Part shown: positions 37,255 to 45,655 of the stretch, in pieces
How the letters are laid out: each line of letters opens with the position of its first letter
Numbering within the stretch: position 1 is the stretch's first letter
From: Nocardia aurantiaca
Lineage (GTDB): Bacteria > Actinomycetota > Actinomycetes > Mycobacteriales > Mycobacteriaceae
Direction of reading: 5' to 3'
DNA: 64,000 nt
Assembly (NCBI RefSeq): GCF_009708175.1
Contig: NZ_WMBB01000002.1
Location: 248,001 to 312,000, forward strand
The notes under the pieces: generated by a model
Told to the model about the DNA's origin: nothing
Seen by the model: the letters and a program-made list of their open reading frames with translations, nothing else
The model's database searches: none
Position numbers and translations under genes: made by a program

Positions 37255-37950
37255 ATGTCGGGGATCTATCGAGAGCTGGCCCCTGTGCACGATACGACCA
37301 CGGTTCCGCTCACCGTGCTAGAACCCGAGGGGCATGCGCGCGGCGGCATAGTGGTGTTGCACGAATCACGTGAATTCAATGACCCATTACTGGAACTGAT
37401 GCGCGCGCTCGCCGACGACGGCTGGACGGTCCTCGCGCCGGACCTCTTCCATCGCCCCGCGGGCGGCACCAACACCCCCGACCGAGTCTTCGGCGACGAA
37501 CTCTTCGCCGATTTCGACGCCTGCTTCGAGTGGCTCACCCACCACGGCGTCTTCCGCGACTGCATCGGCGTCCTCGGTTTCGACTCCGCGGGCACCGCCG
37601 CCGCCCTGGTCGCCACCAACCGTCGCATCGGCGCGGCCGTGAGCGTGGCCGCCCCCGGCATCGAGACGCCGCTCACCCCGCAGGCCGTCCCCCTCCTCGC
37701 CGCCGCTCCCGCTTTCCAGACTCCCTGGCTCGGCCTCTTCGGCGAGGACGACCCCCTCACCCCGCCCGACCAGGTCGAGCGCCTGCGCGAGGCCGCCGCC
37801 CGTGCCGACGTAGCCACCCTCGTGGTCACCTACCCCGGCCTCCACCACCGCCCCGACCAGCCCGGCTTCGACCCCGCCGACCTCGACGACGTCACGGTCC
37901 TCGACGCCCAGACCAGAATCTACGAATGGTTCGATTCGTACCTACGCTGA
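37255..37950 (+). CDS. Dienelactone-hydrolase-like alpha/beta hydrolase
   Basis: The product is 231 residues. GGIVVLHESREFND matches the N-terminal strand and the Glu of dienelactone hydrolases. Expected acid and histidine are in GEDDPLTPP and GLHHRPDQ. The nucleophile elbow reads G-F-D-S-A-G: the usual cysteine position holds Asp, with Ser next to it. Either the serine is the nucleophile or the enzyme is atypical. I chose ATG 37255; upstream frame is not similar. It is followed by three tRNA-region features. Confidence 0.7.
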   Translation: MSGIYRELAPVHDTTTVPLTVLEPEGHARGGIVVLHESREFNDPLLELMRALADDGWTVLAPDLFHRPAGGTNTPDRVFGDELFADFDACFEWLTHHGVFRDCIGVLGFDSAGTAAALVATNRRIGAAVSVAAPGIETPLTPQAVPLLAAAPAFQTPWLGLFGEDDPLTPPDQVERLREAAARADVATLVVTYPGLHHRPDQPGFDPADLDDVTVLDAQTRIYEWFDSYLR

Positions 37951-38038
37951 CCAGCAGATTTGGTCTATCGGTCACCCGCTGTGTAATCTTCTGTCCCGGC
38001 GGTTCGAAAGGAACCGGCGCCCTCGAAGAGGGGCACCA

Positions 38039-38128
38039 GGAGGCGTGCCAGAGCGGCCGAATGGGACTCACTGCTAATGAGTTGTCCCTTCACGGGGACC
38101 GGAGGTTCAAATCCTCTCGCCTCCGCCA
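38039..38128 (+). tRNA. tRNA-Ser(GCU)
   Basis: The acceptor arm GGAGGCG pairs with CGCCTCC. Anticodon stem ACTCA/TGAGT has loop CTGCTAA, giving GCT. A long variable arm is present. The T-loop is GGTTCAAATCC. CCA follows the discriminator G at 38125. Confidence 0.96.
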
Positions 38129-38164
38129 CCGCCCGGTACGCCGGGTACACATTTGAATAGCCAT

Positions 38165-38237
38165 GCGCCCGTAGCTCAACGGATAGAGCATCTGACTACG
38201 GATCAGAAGGTTGGGAGTTCGAGTCTCTCCGGGCGCG
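38165..38237 (+). tRNA. tRNA-Arg(ACG)
   Basis: The acceptor arm GCGCCCG pairs with CGGGCGC. Anticodon stem TCTGA/TCAGA has loop CTACGGA, giving ACG, which would be read as ICG after deamination. The T-loop is AGTTCGAGTCT. CCA is not encoded. It marks the right end of the core-like region. Confidence 0.96.
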
Positions 38238-38241
38238 CTTC

Positions 38242-38286
38242 GAAAGGCCCCTCTCAGCAGCGAATCGCGAATGAGAGGGGCCTTTC
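38242..38286 (+). terminator. Intrinsic terminator after tRNA-Arg
   Basis: Perfect 14-bp arms GAAAGGCCCCTCTC (38242-38255) and complement (38273-38286) have a 17-base loop. TTTCTCGTT follows, directly after the tRNA. Confidence 0.85.
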
Positions 38287-38648
38287 TCGTTCACATTGCA
38301 GCTCCAGTTGTAGCTCGCGGAGACCCTGTACGACGACACCTCGATTTCGCCGGCCCAGCGCGGTCTGTTGGGGTGCGATGGCGGGACCAGGCCCGGCATC
38401 CGCTGATTGTCCAGGCGTGGAGTCCCCGCCGGATGGGTTCTCGACACAAGATCGCGTCTGCCGGGGACTCCACGTGATCGCCGATCCTGTCGCGCTCGCC
38501 GTTTCCCGTGGGCTGGCCGGGTAGATGTTAGGGTTGTCGGCCGCTGAACGGCGGGCGCGAGGCACCCTGCCGCCATAAGTCGGACGTCACCACAATGCCT
38601 TTCGCCGGCGAAGTCGCGACACAGCGGTATGGCATCGTCAACCCAGCC
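38287..38648. other. Intergenic gap at the core/accessory border
   Basis: These 362 bases between the tRNA terminator and the lipase stop contain no gene I can support. I looked for a repeat of the tRNA-Arg 3' end here and further right and did not see one. Confidence 0.45.
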
Positions 38649-40037
38649 TCAGCGCGGCGCAGGGCATTCGCTCGGTGCCGGTGCGCTACGCAGCCGTTCA
38701 TTGATCCAGCCGTCGAGTCCGGGATGGCCGGTGACGTAACCGATCAGGTGCTCGCCGGGCACGATGCGGAAGACGGCCGGAACACCGCGGCTGCATTGTT
38801 CGTCGTACATCCGTCGAGCGTCCTCGATGGGAATCCAGGGATCGGACGCACCGTGGTAAATGTACAGCGGTACACCCGACTTCCGATTCGTCAGATTCAG
38901 CTGGCCGTACAGCTCTTGGGCAATCGGGCTGTCGAGCGAGTTGGCGATATTCGTCGCGACGTCCATCGGGATCCCGACCACGCCCAGCGGCCCATCGGCA
39001 TCACCACACATATCTCGCATCGAAGAAGTCGCCACCACTTGCGCGAGATGGTTCATGTACTGGAGCATCTCCGGATGTTCGCGCGCTATCGCAAGCGACA
39101 CCGACATGAGGATGCCGGATGCGATCCAGCCGTTGAAGCGGTGGGCCATGTTCGCGTAATTGGTGACCAGTCCACCCGAGGCGACGCCCGCTAGGACATT
39201 CGACAGGTCTGGCGCGTACTCGGTTTGCAACATCGCAGTCGCGTACGAGGCGATCGCTCCGCCGGAGTAGCCGATGGCCACATAACGGCTGTCCCCGAAC
39301 TCGGCCGACAGGGCGTTGCGGACGGCGCGTATAGAGTCGAGCATCACGTGCCCGGCCACATTCGGCTCGGCATATGCCATCAGCGGGCCCTCGTGGTCGG
39401 GCAGGAGAACCGCGTGTCCCTCGTCGAGGGCCGACCAGATGGACGGTAGAAACCAGGCGAGATCGGTGTTGGGCCTGTCGAGTATGCCGTGTGAGAGCTG
39501 ATAGCCCGGTGTGCAGTGCATCCCGAGTGCGTTGATCGGCACGGCATTCACCTCTACCGGGCGGGGACCCGGACCGTTCCATTGGGCCGCCGGGATGATC
39601 AATGTCGCGGTGCCGAAGGAGGGTGCGCCCGTCGCCGAGGTGGAGCGGAACTTCAACAACACCGCACGCCCGATCGGTGTCGCCATATGCTGGCCGGCCG
39701 TCGCTGTCACATCACGTGATTCGATGATCTGCCCGGGACTCAGGTCGGCGAGATTCGCGGGCCATTCGTCGAAGGTCGGATCCCCTGTCGCGGGCGACAA
39801 CACCGCACGCCACAATGCCGCCTGTTGATCACTGGCGGATTGTAGCGGATCTGCAGGCAACAATGGCGCCGGTATGTTCTCGTTGATCCAGTTCTGAAGC
39901 GGGGAGGATAGGGGATTCCCGGGTACCGGTGGCGCCGCAGGCCCGCTGTACGGACCCTGGTCCGCCCGAGCGGGCTGATTGCCCAACAACACACAACCGA
40001 CAAGAACGGAAACTGCAACGGTCAGGAACGCTCTCAC
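38649..40037 (-). CDS. Secretory lipase (LIP family)
   Basis: The product is 462 residues. A signal peptide ends near ARADQGPYS (about 26). A Pro-rich stretch precedes the alpha/beta-hydrolase domain of the fungal/actinobacterial secretory lipase family: RDVTATAGQHMATPIGRAVLLKFRS, LPDHEGP, nucleophile elbow GYSGG, then YIYHGASDPWIP (acid) and PGEHLIG (histidine). It should release fatty acids from lipids outside the cell. It stands alone left of alkB; a shared role in lipid or alkane use is possible but not shown. Confidence 0.88.
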   Translation of the reverse strand: MRAFLTVAVSVLVGCVLLGNQPARADQGPYSGPAAPPVPGNPLSSPLQNWINENIPAPLLPADPLQSASDQQAALWRAVLSPATGDPTFDEWPANLADLSPGQIIESRDVTATAGQHMATPIGRAVLLKFRSTSATGAPSFGTATLIIPAAQWNGPGPRPVEVNAVPINALGMHCTPGYQLSHGILDRPNTDLAWFLPSIWSALDEGHAVLLPDHEGPLMAYAEPNVAGHVMLDSIRAVRNALSAEFGDSRYVAIGYSGGAIASYATAMLQTEYAPDLSNVLAGVASGGLVTNYANMAHRFNGWIASGILMSVSLAIAREHPEMLQYMNHLAQVVATSSMRDMCGDADGPLGVVGIPMDVATNIANSLDSPIAQELYGQLNLTNRKSGVPLYIYHGASDPWIPIEDARRMYDEQCSRGVPAVFRIVPGEHLIGYVTGHPGLDGWINERLRSAPAPSECPAPR

Positions 40038-40654
40038 AAGCCCACATCCTTTACTTGGACGAAGCTGCCGGGAGTATTGCCTATCGCAGGGCGATGCGAA
40101 ATGACTTTATCAAGGGTCTGTGGTCGCGCGTTCGTTGCCCGGGTACCTTCGATCGCATACGGTTCGACAACGCGTTCGAGATCAACGAAAATGACGCGTT
40201 TACTCGCTGATGGCGGTTCACCGTTGCCGCCACCGAAACCAGTGCGTTTCTCCAGCGACTGGCAATCGAATACATCAACCCCCGGGGAACGCACGCGAAT
40301 GTCGCGGCGAGATCACCGATGAACTCGAGGATCTCGAGACCTGAACGTAGCAATACCTCAACGAGCGAGACGTCCTCCGCCAGTGCGGTTTTCGCGCAAA
40401 ATATTCCACACGACGCACCGAGACGCGATAGAAGTCCAGGAGGCGATCAGAGCATGCCCCTGTTCGACCCCCTGGCATCATCGAACCGAGAGATTCACTC
40501 GCACACCATTGTTTGTCATTGAAACTGGTTGCGGGCTCGTGCTCGGCGCTCGGCGATCGAGCACACTCCACTGGTGTACGAAGCATTTCTCGACCCGGAC
40601 ATCCGGCAACCGCCCAGACGACCGGGAGAGGTCGGCCGTACACAATGGACCCGG
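40038..40654. other. 617-base gap without a recognised gene
   Basis: Several short frames exist on both strands but none has a ribosome site or a family pattern. GC is lower than in flanking genes. The divergent promoter of the lipase should lie at the left end, and the alkB end is at the right. No terminator hairpin was noticed. Confidence 0.4.
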
Positions 40655-41839
40655 TCATGCGGTGGCGGCATCGCCCTGACTTGCCAGAATTGTGTTGCGT
40701 TTGCGCGGGTGGATGTTGGCGCGGGTGATATCGCCGGCGTAGTGCGCCAGGACCCGGGGATCCATCACATGCCGCCACAATGGCGGTATGGCCGCGAGCA
40801 CAATCATGGTGGCGTAGCCGGCTGGAAGCTGCGGTGCCTCAGCGGAACTACGCAATGTCTGGTACCGCCGTCCCGGATTGGCGTGATGGTCACTGTGTCG
40901 CTGCAAATGGAACAGGAAGATATTGGTGACCATCCGGTCGGAGTTCCAGCTGTCGGCCGCAGAGCAGCGAGCCCAGCGGCCACTGGGCAGCCGCCGCCGC
41001 AACAGTCCGTAGTGCTCGACGTAATTGACCGTTTCCAGGAGTCCGGCCCCGATCACTGCCTGCAGCAGCAGGTAGGGCAGCATGGTCGGGCCGAACGCAA
41101 GCAGCAGCGCCGCATACAACACCAGCGTCATCGACCAGGCCTGCAGAATGTTGTTGTGAACGGTCCACCACGGTAAGCCCTTGCGCTGCAAGCGTCCCCC
41201 CTCCAGCCGGAGCGCCGAGCGGAATCCGCCGATCACGCTGCGCGGCAGGAATTCCCATAACGACTCACCCAACCGGGCGCTGGCCGGGTCTTCGGGGGTG
41301 GCGACTCGGGCATGGTGGCCCTTGTTGTGCTCGACGTAGAAGTGCCCGTACCCGGACTGGGCGAGGGCGATTTTCGCCAGCCACCGCTCCAGATGTTCTA
41401 CGCGATGTCCGAGTTCGTGCGCGGCATTGATCCCGATCGCGCCAACGACACCGACGGTGGTGGACAGACCGAGTTTGTCGATGACGCTGAGTTCGTGGCC
41501 GGACCACATCTGACTCGCGATCACCAGGCCGGTCAGCTGAACCGGCAGGAACAGATATGTGCACCATCGGTAATACCGGTCGTTGGACAGCAACTCGTAG
41601 TCCTCGTCACGTGGATTCGTGCCGTCCTCGCCAACCAGCCAATCCAGCGCGGGTATCAGGATCAGCGCGATGATCGGCCCGATCCACCACAGCACCCCCC
41701 ATCCGGTCCGCACCACCAGCTGGGAAGGCAACAGCGCACAGGCGGGAGCGATCGACCCCAGTACCCATAGGTACCGTTTGGTATCCGGCGAAGCCGAGCG
41801 TTTGCCTGCCCAATGCACGTTTCTGAAGGCTGGCTTCAT
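40655..41839 (-). CDS. alkB: Alkane 1-monooxygenase AlkB
   Basis: AlkB is the membrane di-iron hydroxylase that makes primary alcohols from n-alkanes. The product is 394 residues with about six helices. The histidine boxes are HELGHR (141-146), EHNKGHHARV (170-179) and LQRHSDHHA (312-320), with the extra NYVEHYG motif at 272-278. It has no fused rubredoxin, and no rubredoxin, rubredoxin reductase or TetR gene is adjacent, so electrons must come from elsewhere. It lies alone in a gene-poor region, which suggests lateral arrival or loss of its operon partners. Confidence 0.93.
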   Translation of the reverse strand: MKPAFRNVHWAGKRSASPDTKRYLWVLGSIAPACALLPSQLVVRTGWGVLWWIGPIIALILIPALDWLVGEDGTNPRDEDYELLSNDRYYRWCTYLFLPVQLTGLVIASQMWSGHELSVIDKLGLSTTVGVVGAIGINAAHELGHRVEHLERWLAKIALAQSGYGHFYVEHNKGHHARVATPEDPASARLGESLWEFLPRSVIGGFRSALRLEGGRLQRKGLPWWTVHNNILQAWSMTLVLYAALLLAFGPTMLPYLLLQAVIGAGLLETVNYVEHYGLLRRRLPSGRWARCSAADSWNSDRMVTNIFLFHLQRHSDHHANPGRRYQTLRSSAEAPQLPAGYATMIVLAAIPPLWRHVMDPRVLAHYAGDITRANIHPRKRNTILASQGDAATA

Positions 41840-42353
41840 CAGTATGTCCTTCCCAGTAGCAGCCGCCGCAGCCGTCGATCAGTGTCGAATTGTTTTTCAG
41901 CCGTCGCCGGGTCCGAGCGAATTTGTGCGAGCCGCAAGCACACTGGCCGGATCCCGCCTATTCGAATCCGTCACGGCCCAATTCGTGATGATCTTGGTTC
42001 CCCTGTCGGCGCTGACCCTGAACTACCGGCCCCGCCATGGACTATGAAGCATAGCGGGTGCGTGTCCCCATGCGCGGACGACGTCGAGCCCCGCGAACGC
42101 AATCGGGCGAATAGGAGTATTCAGCCCGGGTTGGGATTCTGAAGTGTGATGACTTTCGTTCTGTTTTTGCCTCCATCGCCGACCGCATGTGAATGTTCGA
42201 AGTCAAGTACAGCGCTGGCGTGGGGATTCGGTCCTGTCTGAAGACTCTTCGATCATCGGCGTGTCCGGTTCAATACAGTGCTTTCCGCACGCACCCGTCT
42301 TCAGCGGGACAGGCACGCCGAACTGCGGTGATCCGGGCACCCGGCGGTGACGA
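41840..42353. other. 514-base gap upstream of alkB
   Basis: It should contain the leftward alkB promoter. I see no gene and no obvious operator. Composition is mixed, with lower GC between about 41,860 and 42,240. Confidence 0.4.
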
Positions 42354-42686
42354 ATGCCTGTCATGACCGACTTGATCTCCATGGATGCCGGCGCGGTGAC
42401 GGGGAACCTCGACGATCTCGGCGCGGAAAGGCGCCGGCAATTGCTCGACACGGCTGCCCAGTTTCGTGCCGCGGCCTGCCGAACGATCGGCCGGCCGGTC
42501 GACCTCGATTCCGAATCAGACCTGCGGACGGTGCTTTTCGACGAGCTGGGCCTACCGCCGACTCCCGGCCACGCCACCGACACGACCGCGCTGTATGTCC
42601 TGCGGGACGAGCATCCACATTCATTCCTGACCTACCTGCTCGCCTACCGCGCCATCCGCGCAATCGGCGGCGCAATCACTTTGTAA
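42354..42686 (+). CDS. 110-residue orphan protein resembling a segment of DNA polymerase I
   Basis: Residues 48-102 (PVDLDSESDLRTVLFDELGL, then PPTPGHATDTTALYVLRDEHP and FLTYLLAYR) match the conserved stretch of bacterial PolA that follows the exonuclease domain. In that stretch, a line like FNLxSPKQLxxVLFxELG leads to TDAxxLxxL, a His-Pro, and LLxYR. No polymerase palm or fingers motifs are present, and the protein ends there. It could be a remnant or a small stand-alone protein that kept this fold. The frame is intact. Start may be ATG 42354 or 42363; no strong ribosome site is seen. Confidence 0.55.
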   Translation: MPVMTDLISMDAGAVTGNLDDLGAERRRQLLDTAAQFRAAACRTIGRPVDLDSESDLRTVLFDELGLPPTPGHATDTTALYVLRDEHPHSFLTYLLAYRAIRAIGGAITL

Positions 42687-43739
42687 CGACACACATCCCG
42701 ACCCGAAGTTGTGGAACGCACACGCGCCGGAGTCGGAGCCGGTCGCGCGTGCTATCCAGGCCCGGTCCGGCAGTTCACAGTCGACGAGGCGATCTCGATG
42801 AAACCACCACCGCGGGCTGTATGGGCGAGACGGATGAGGGTGCCCGCCTGGTGCGGCCGCTTGCGGTTCGCATTGCCATTGCCGCTGGAGAGGCATGCGC
42901 CGCTGGAGCTGTTATTAGCTTTCGGTTCGATCGCGACGCGGCTGAGCCGCCGGCAGGCAAGACCCACCGGCGGTCCAGCCCCCCTTACCGTTTGTGGTGA
43001 TTTCTCAGTTGCGGTCCGTGTGGTTGCCCGAGTTGTGATGGCAGCCCGGTACTTCCATTGACGTCCCTGAAGCCCGCCGCCGACCGGCCTGAGGCGTTCG
43101 TTTTCGTCCGTTATCGAATTCGCGCAGCGGCTCGGTGTCCGAAGGATTCCCGGTCGGTCGTCAATCGCTACCGGCCCGCGCCCGAGCGCCTGATCACGAA
43201 CACCATCGCAGTTGTCGAATCGAGCGAGCCACGGCTAATCTAAAGGCAAGCGCTGCAATAGTTTTCGCTTATAATAAAGCCGACCGTCCAGCGGTGCTCC
43301 GATGTGATCGCCGCGCAGGTAAGGTCTCCGACCCGAAGGATTCCGCGTGTAGGGGTCGAGTCTTGTACCGCCGCAGCTACGACAAGACCATTTCGTTTGT
43401 TTCCGATTAGGCGGCGGTGTTGAAGCCCGCGTGACGGGGCTCGCAACCTCATCGCCAGATCTGCATCGGTTCCGATGGCAACCTGGCCGGCCCACGATCC
43501 CGGCCGACTATGACCGAAGGTGCGCTCACCCCACCCGAAATCCTCGAGCCAGCGGTCGGCGGAGAGATGGTCGTCGACCGCGACTCGGGCAAACAATCTG
43601 AATACGGACAAAAGCGGATCGGAGATGCGTTGCCCTGCAACGGGGCAAAGGGCTTAATGGAAAGAGCGGGCCATCAATCGAGTTGGGCAACCATCCGGTG
43701 CAGTAGAGGAAACACCGTCGCGGCAAAGGAGGTAGTGCA
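42687..43739. other. 1.05-kb gap without a recognised gene
   Basis: Short frames on both strands have no ribosome site or family pattern. An AT-rich stretch at 43255-43280 contains a perfect TATAAT (43270-43275) but no matching -35 box or gene close downstream. AAAGGAGG at 43725-43732 belongs to the next feature. The region looks like decayed accessory DNA. Confidence 0.4.
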
Positions 43740-43987
43740 ATGCCTACCATCACCTCTCTCTCCCCCACCTCGGCTCGCACGACGGGAGGTACGAACGATG
43801 TGTCGTGTATTGGCTCCGCGGGTCCTTTGACCGTGCGGCTCGGTGCAACCATGACCACCTCCACCGCCGGCTCGGATATGTAGATCATGGCGATCGCCTC
43901 CGCCGACTCGGTCGAACCGTGCATGTCACGGTCGGCGCCTCGGAGGGAGCCGGCAACAGGTCCGTTGTATTGGCGTACCTGCCTTGA
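43740..43987 (+). pseudogene. Broken IPT/TIG-like small gene with a strong ribosome site
   Basis: AAAGGAGG lies seven bases before ATG 43740. The first frame codes 47 residues and stops at 43881-43883. It begins MPTITSLSPTSARTTGGT, a clear IPT/TIG-domain opening (PxITSxSPTSGxTxGGT), and continues to VRLGATMTTS, like the middle of a TIG domain. In another frame the sequence reads RTVHVTVGASEGAGNRSVV and stops at 43985-43987; this resembles the end of a TIG domain. A frameshift in one ancestral TIG-domain gene explains both. Alternatively the 47-residue peptide is used as is. Confidence 0.5.
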
Positions 43988-44180
43988 ACAACATCGGGCC
44001 CAGCCGAGGGGCCGGTGCATGCGGTGCCATGGTCCGGCCTCACCGGGACTGGCCTGTGGATCGCCAAGAGGGGTACTGCGTCCGGGTTGTCTCCGGACAT
44101 CGTTGACGGCCCAGCCGGGCTGCGGTTGTCGGTCGAGTCGCCGCCACCAGGGTGGTGGTTGCAGGGGTTAGGGGGTTTCA

Positions 44181-45185
44181 TTGGCTACCGTCCTGAAGAT
44201 GCTGCTGGCGGAGCGGCATCTCAAGAGCCACGCGGATTTTCTGTCTGCCTACGATCGGTGTGCCGCACAGCTCGATCCTCCCGTCCCTCCAGGGTATGGG
44301 CCAGCGAAAACACAGTTCTATCGGTGGCTTTCGGGCAGGATGGTCGGGCTTCCCCGCGACTATCACTGCCGGGTGTTGGCCAAGATGTTCCCCGGCTGGA
44401 CGGTCGAGGAATTATTTCAAATGGCAGAGGCCGCACCGACAGTCGCTCGAGCACACGAGTCGAATCGTCTCGGAGCGGATGTCGAACTCGGGGAATTCCT
44501 TGGGGCTGAGATGATCACCAGCGGGATTACTCTCGTCTACCCGACCTTCGAGCTACCTTTGCGGCCTGTGCAACCATGCCGGCCGGCCGAGACACCCTAT
44601 CGATGCACATTCGGGAGGAAAGTCCGAGCATTTGCGGCCGACCATCGCTCAGACGTTCTGGTTGCCTTGCCGCAGACCGAAATTCGGGGACTGCTATACG
44701 TATTTTCTGTCCTCCAGCGCCACACCGCTGAATCGATTGAGATCCGCAGCGACCGGGACATCGTCGCGGATAGCGACCGCCCCTACATCAGCTTCGGGCT
44801 GACCTGCAATGACTGCACGCGTATGTACCTCGAAACCGTCGAGCGCCCGCTGTTCACTCTCAACGGCAGTGGCGCTGAGAGTGGTTCCCATTTCGAGCAA
44901 CTGGAATTGACAGACGGTAGTCGGTACGACTCGAGCGCGGATCACAACGTCGGCGTCATCGCGCGGGTGCGGCCCAGTCCGGAGCTGCACCCCGGTCGCT
45001 ACTGGATATTCTGCGCCGGCTTGGGCCCGCGTGGTACCACCGGGGCAAGCTGGTATCTCGCCAACTCCTGGACTCTCCTGCAGCGACGTGCCGGCGATCG
45101 CGAGTTCGTCGCAGTGGTAGGTGTCGGTGAGAAGTCCGACGGCGCGGTCCAGTTGGAGCACATGCTGATCGAATCGACGTCCTGA
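44181..45185 (+). CDS. Regulator-like protein: actinobacterial helical N-terminal domain plus unknown C-terminal domain
   Basis: The product is 334 residues from TTG 44181, with AGGGGG five to six bases upstream. Residues 1-80 (LLAERHLKSHADFLSAYDRCA, then KTQFYRWLSGRMVGLP and CRVLAKMFPGWTVEELF) match the N-terminal helical, probably DNA-binding, domain of a family of actinobacterial XRE-like proteins. From about residue 105 a separate domain follows: LVYPTFEL, ALPQTEIRGLLYVFSVLQRH, DRPYISFGLTCNDCTRMYL, and CAGLGPRGTTGASWYLANSW. I recognise the C-terminal pattern only as a conserved actinobacterial module without assigned function. It could sense a small molecule. It lies 5 kb upstream of the NRPS on the same strand. 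Confidence 0.6.
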   Translation: MATVLKMLLAERHLKSHADFLSAYDRCAAQLDPPVPPGYGPAKTQFYRWLSGRMVGLPRDYHCRVLAKMFPGWTVEELFQMAEAAPTVARAHESNRLGADVELGEFLGAEMITSGITLVYPTFELPLRPVQPCRPAETPYRCTFGRKVRAFAADHRSDVLVALPQTEIRGLLYVFSVLQRHTAESIEIRSDRDIVADSDRPYISFGLTCNDCTRMYLETVERPLFTLNGSGAESGSHFEQLELTDGSRYDSSADHNVGVIARVRPSPELHPGRYWIFCAGLGPRGTTGASWYLANSWTLLQRRAGDREFVAVVGVGEKSDGAVQLEHMLIESTS

Positions 45186-45655
45186 TGCAGGCCCTATTCC
45201 ATTGTGTCTCAGAGTATTTCCGCGACATAAGTATTCTGGCGATGCCGCAGCCAACTCGACGCCGGCATACGCTTGATAGACATTCGCTCAGCAGTGCAAC
45301 TACTGGACATATGACGAACAGTGGCTCGCGCGCGGTCAGTCGGCGACAATTTTGATAGTTGATTGCTGTCCAATAACCCGATTATCGGGGCATGGGTTGG
45401 TTTTTCGACCTGGTCGTCGACGTCGGAAACTGGCCAGCCGATCACCTTCCCGGTGAAATTCGCGGACTCGCTGTCGCACCTGCCGGTACTGCCTTTACCA
45501 GGGCGTGTACTGTGTCGCAGGAAATCACTGCCCATGTGCTGTATTCGGATGTCGTCGGTGCCGGCGAAGTCCTGTCGCCCATTGCCGGAGAGTGGATTTC
45601 GTTCCACCGCGCGAGTCGTACAGCCGATTCCACAACTCGATCGGGGAGCATTGCA
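45186..45655. other. 470-base gap upstream of the acyl-CoA dehydrogenase
   Basis: An in-frame extension of the dehydrogenase reaches back to an ATG at 45392, but its translation is unlike any acyl-CoA dehydrogenase and it has no ribosome site. I treat the stretch as leader or promoter DNA. Confidence 0.45.

Noticed and set aside
43270..43275. Perfect TATAAT
   Set aside because: No -35 element at the right distance and no gene closely downstream. Probably chance in an AT-rich patch.
43240..43611. 123-codon minus-strand frame in the 42.7-43.7 kb gap
   Set aside because: No recognised pattern, no ribosome site and atypical codon use.
45392..45655. 88-codon upstream extension of the acyl-CoA dehydrogenase
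   Set aside because: It shows no family resemblance and has no ribosome site, whereas TTG 45656 has GGGGAG at good spacing.
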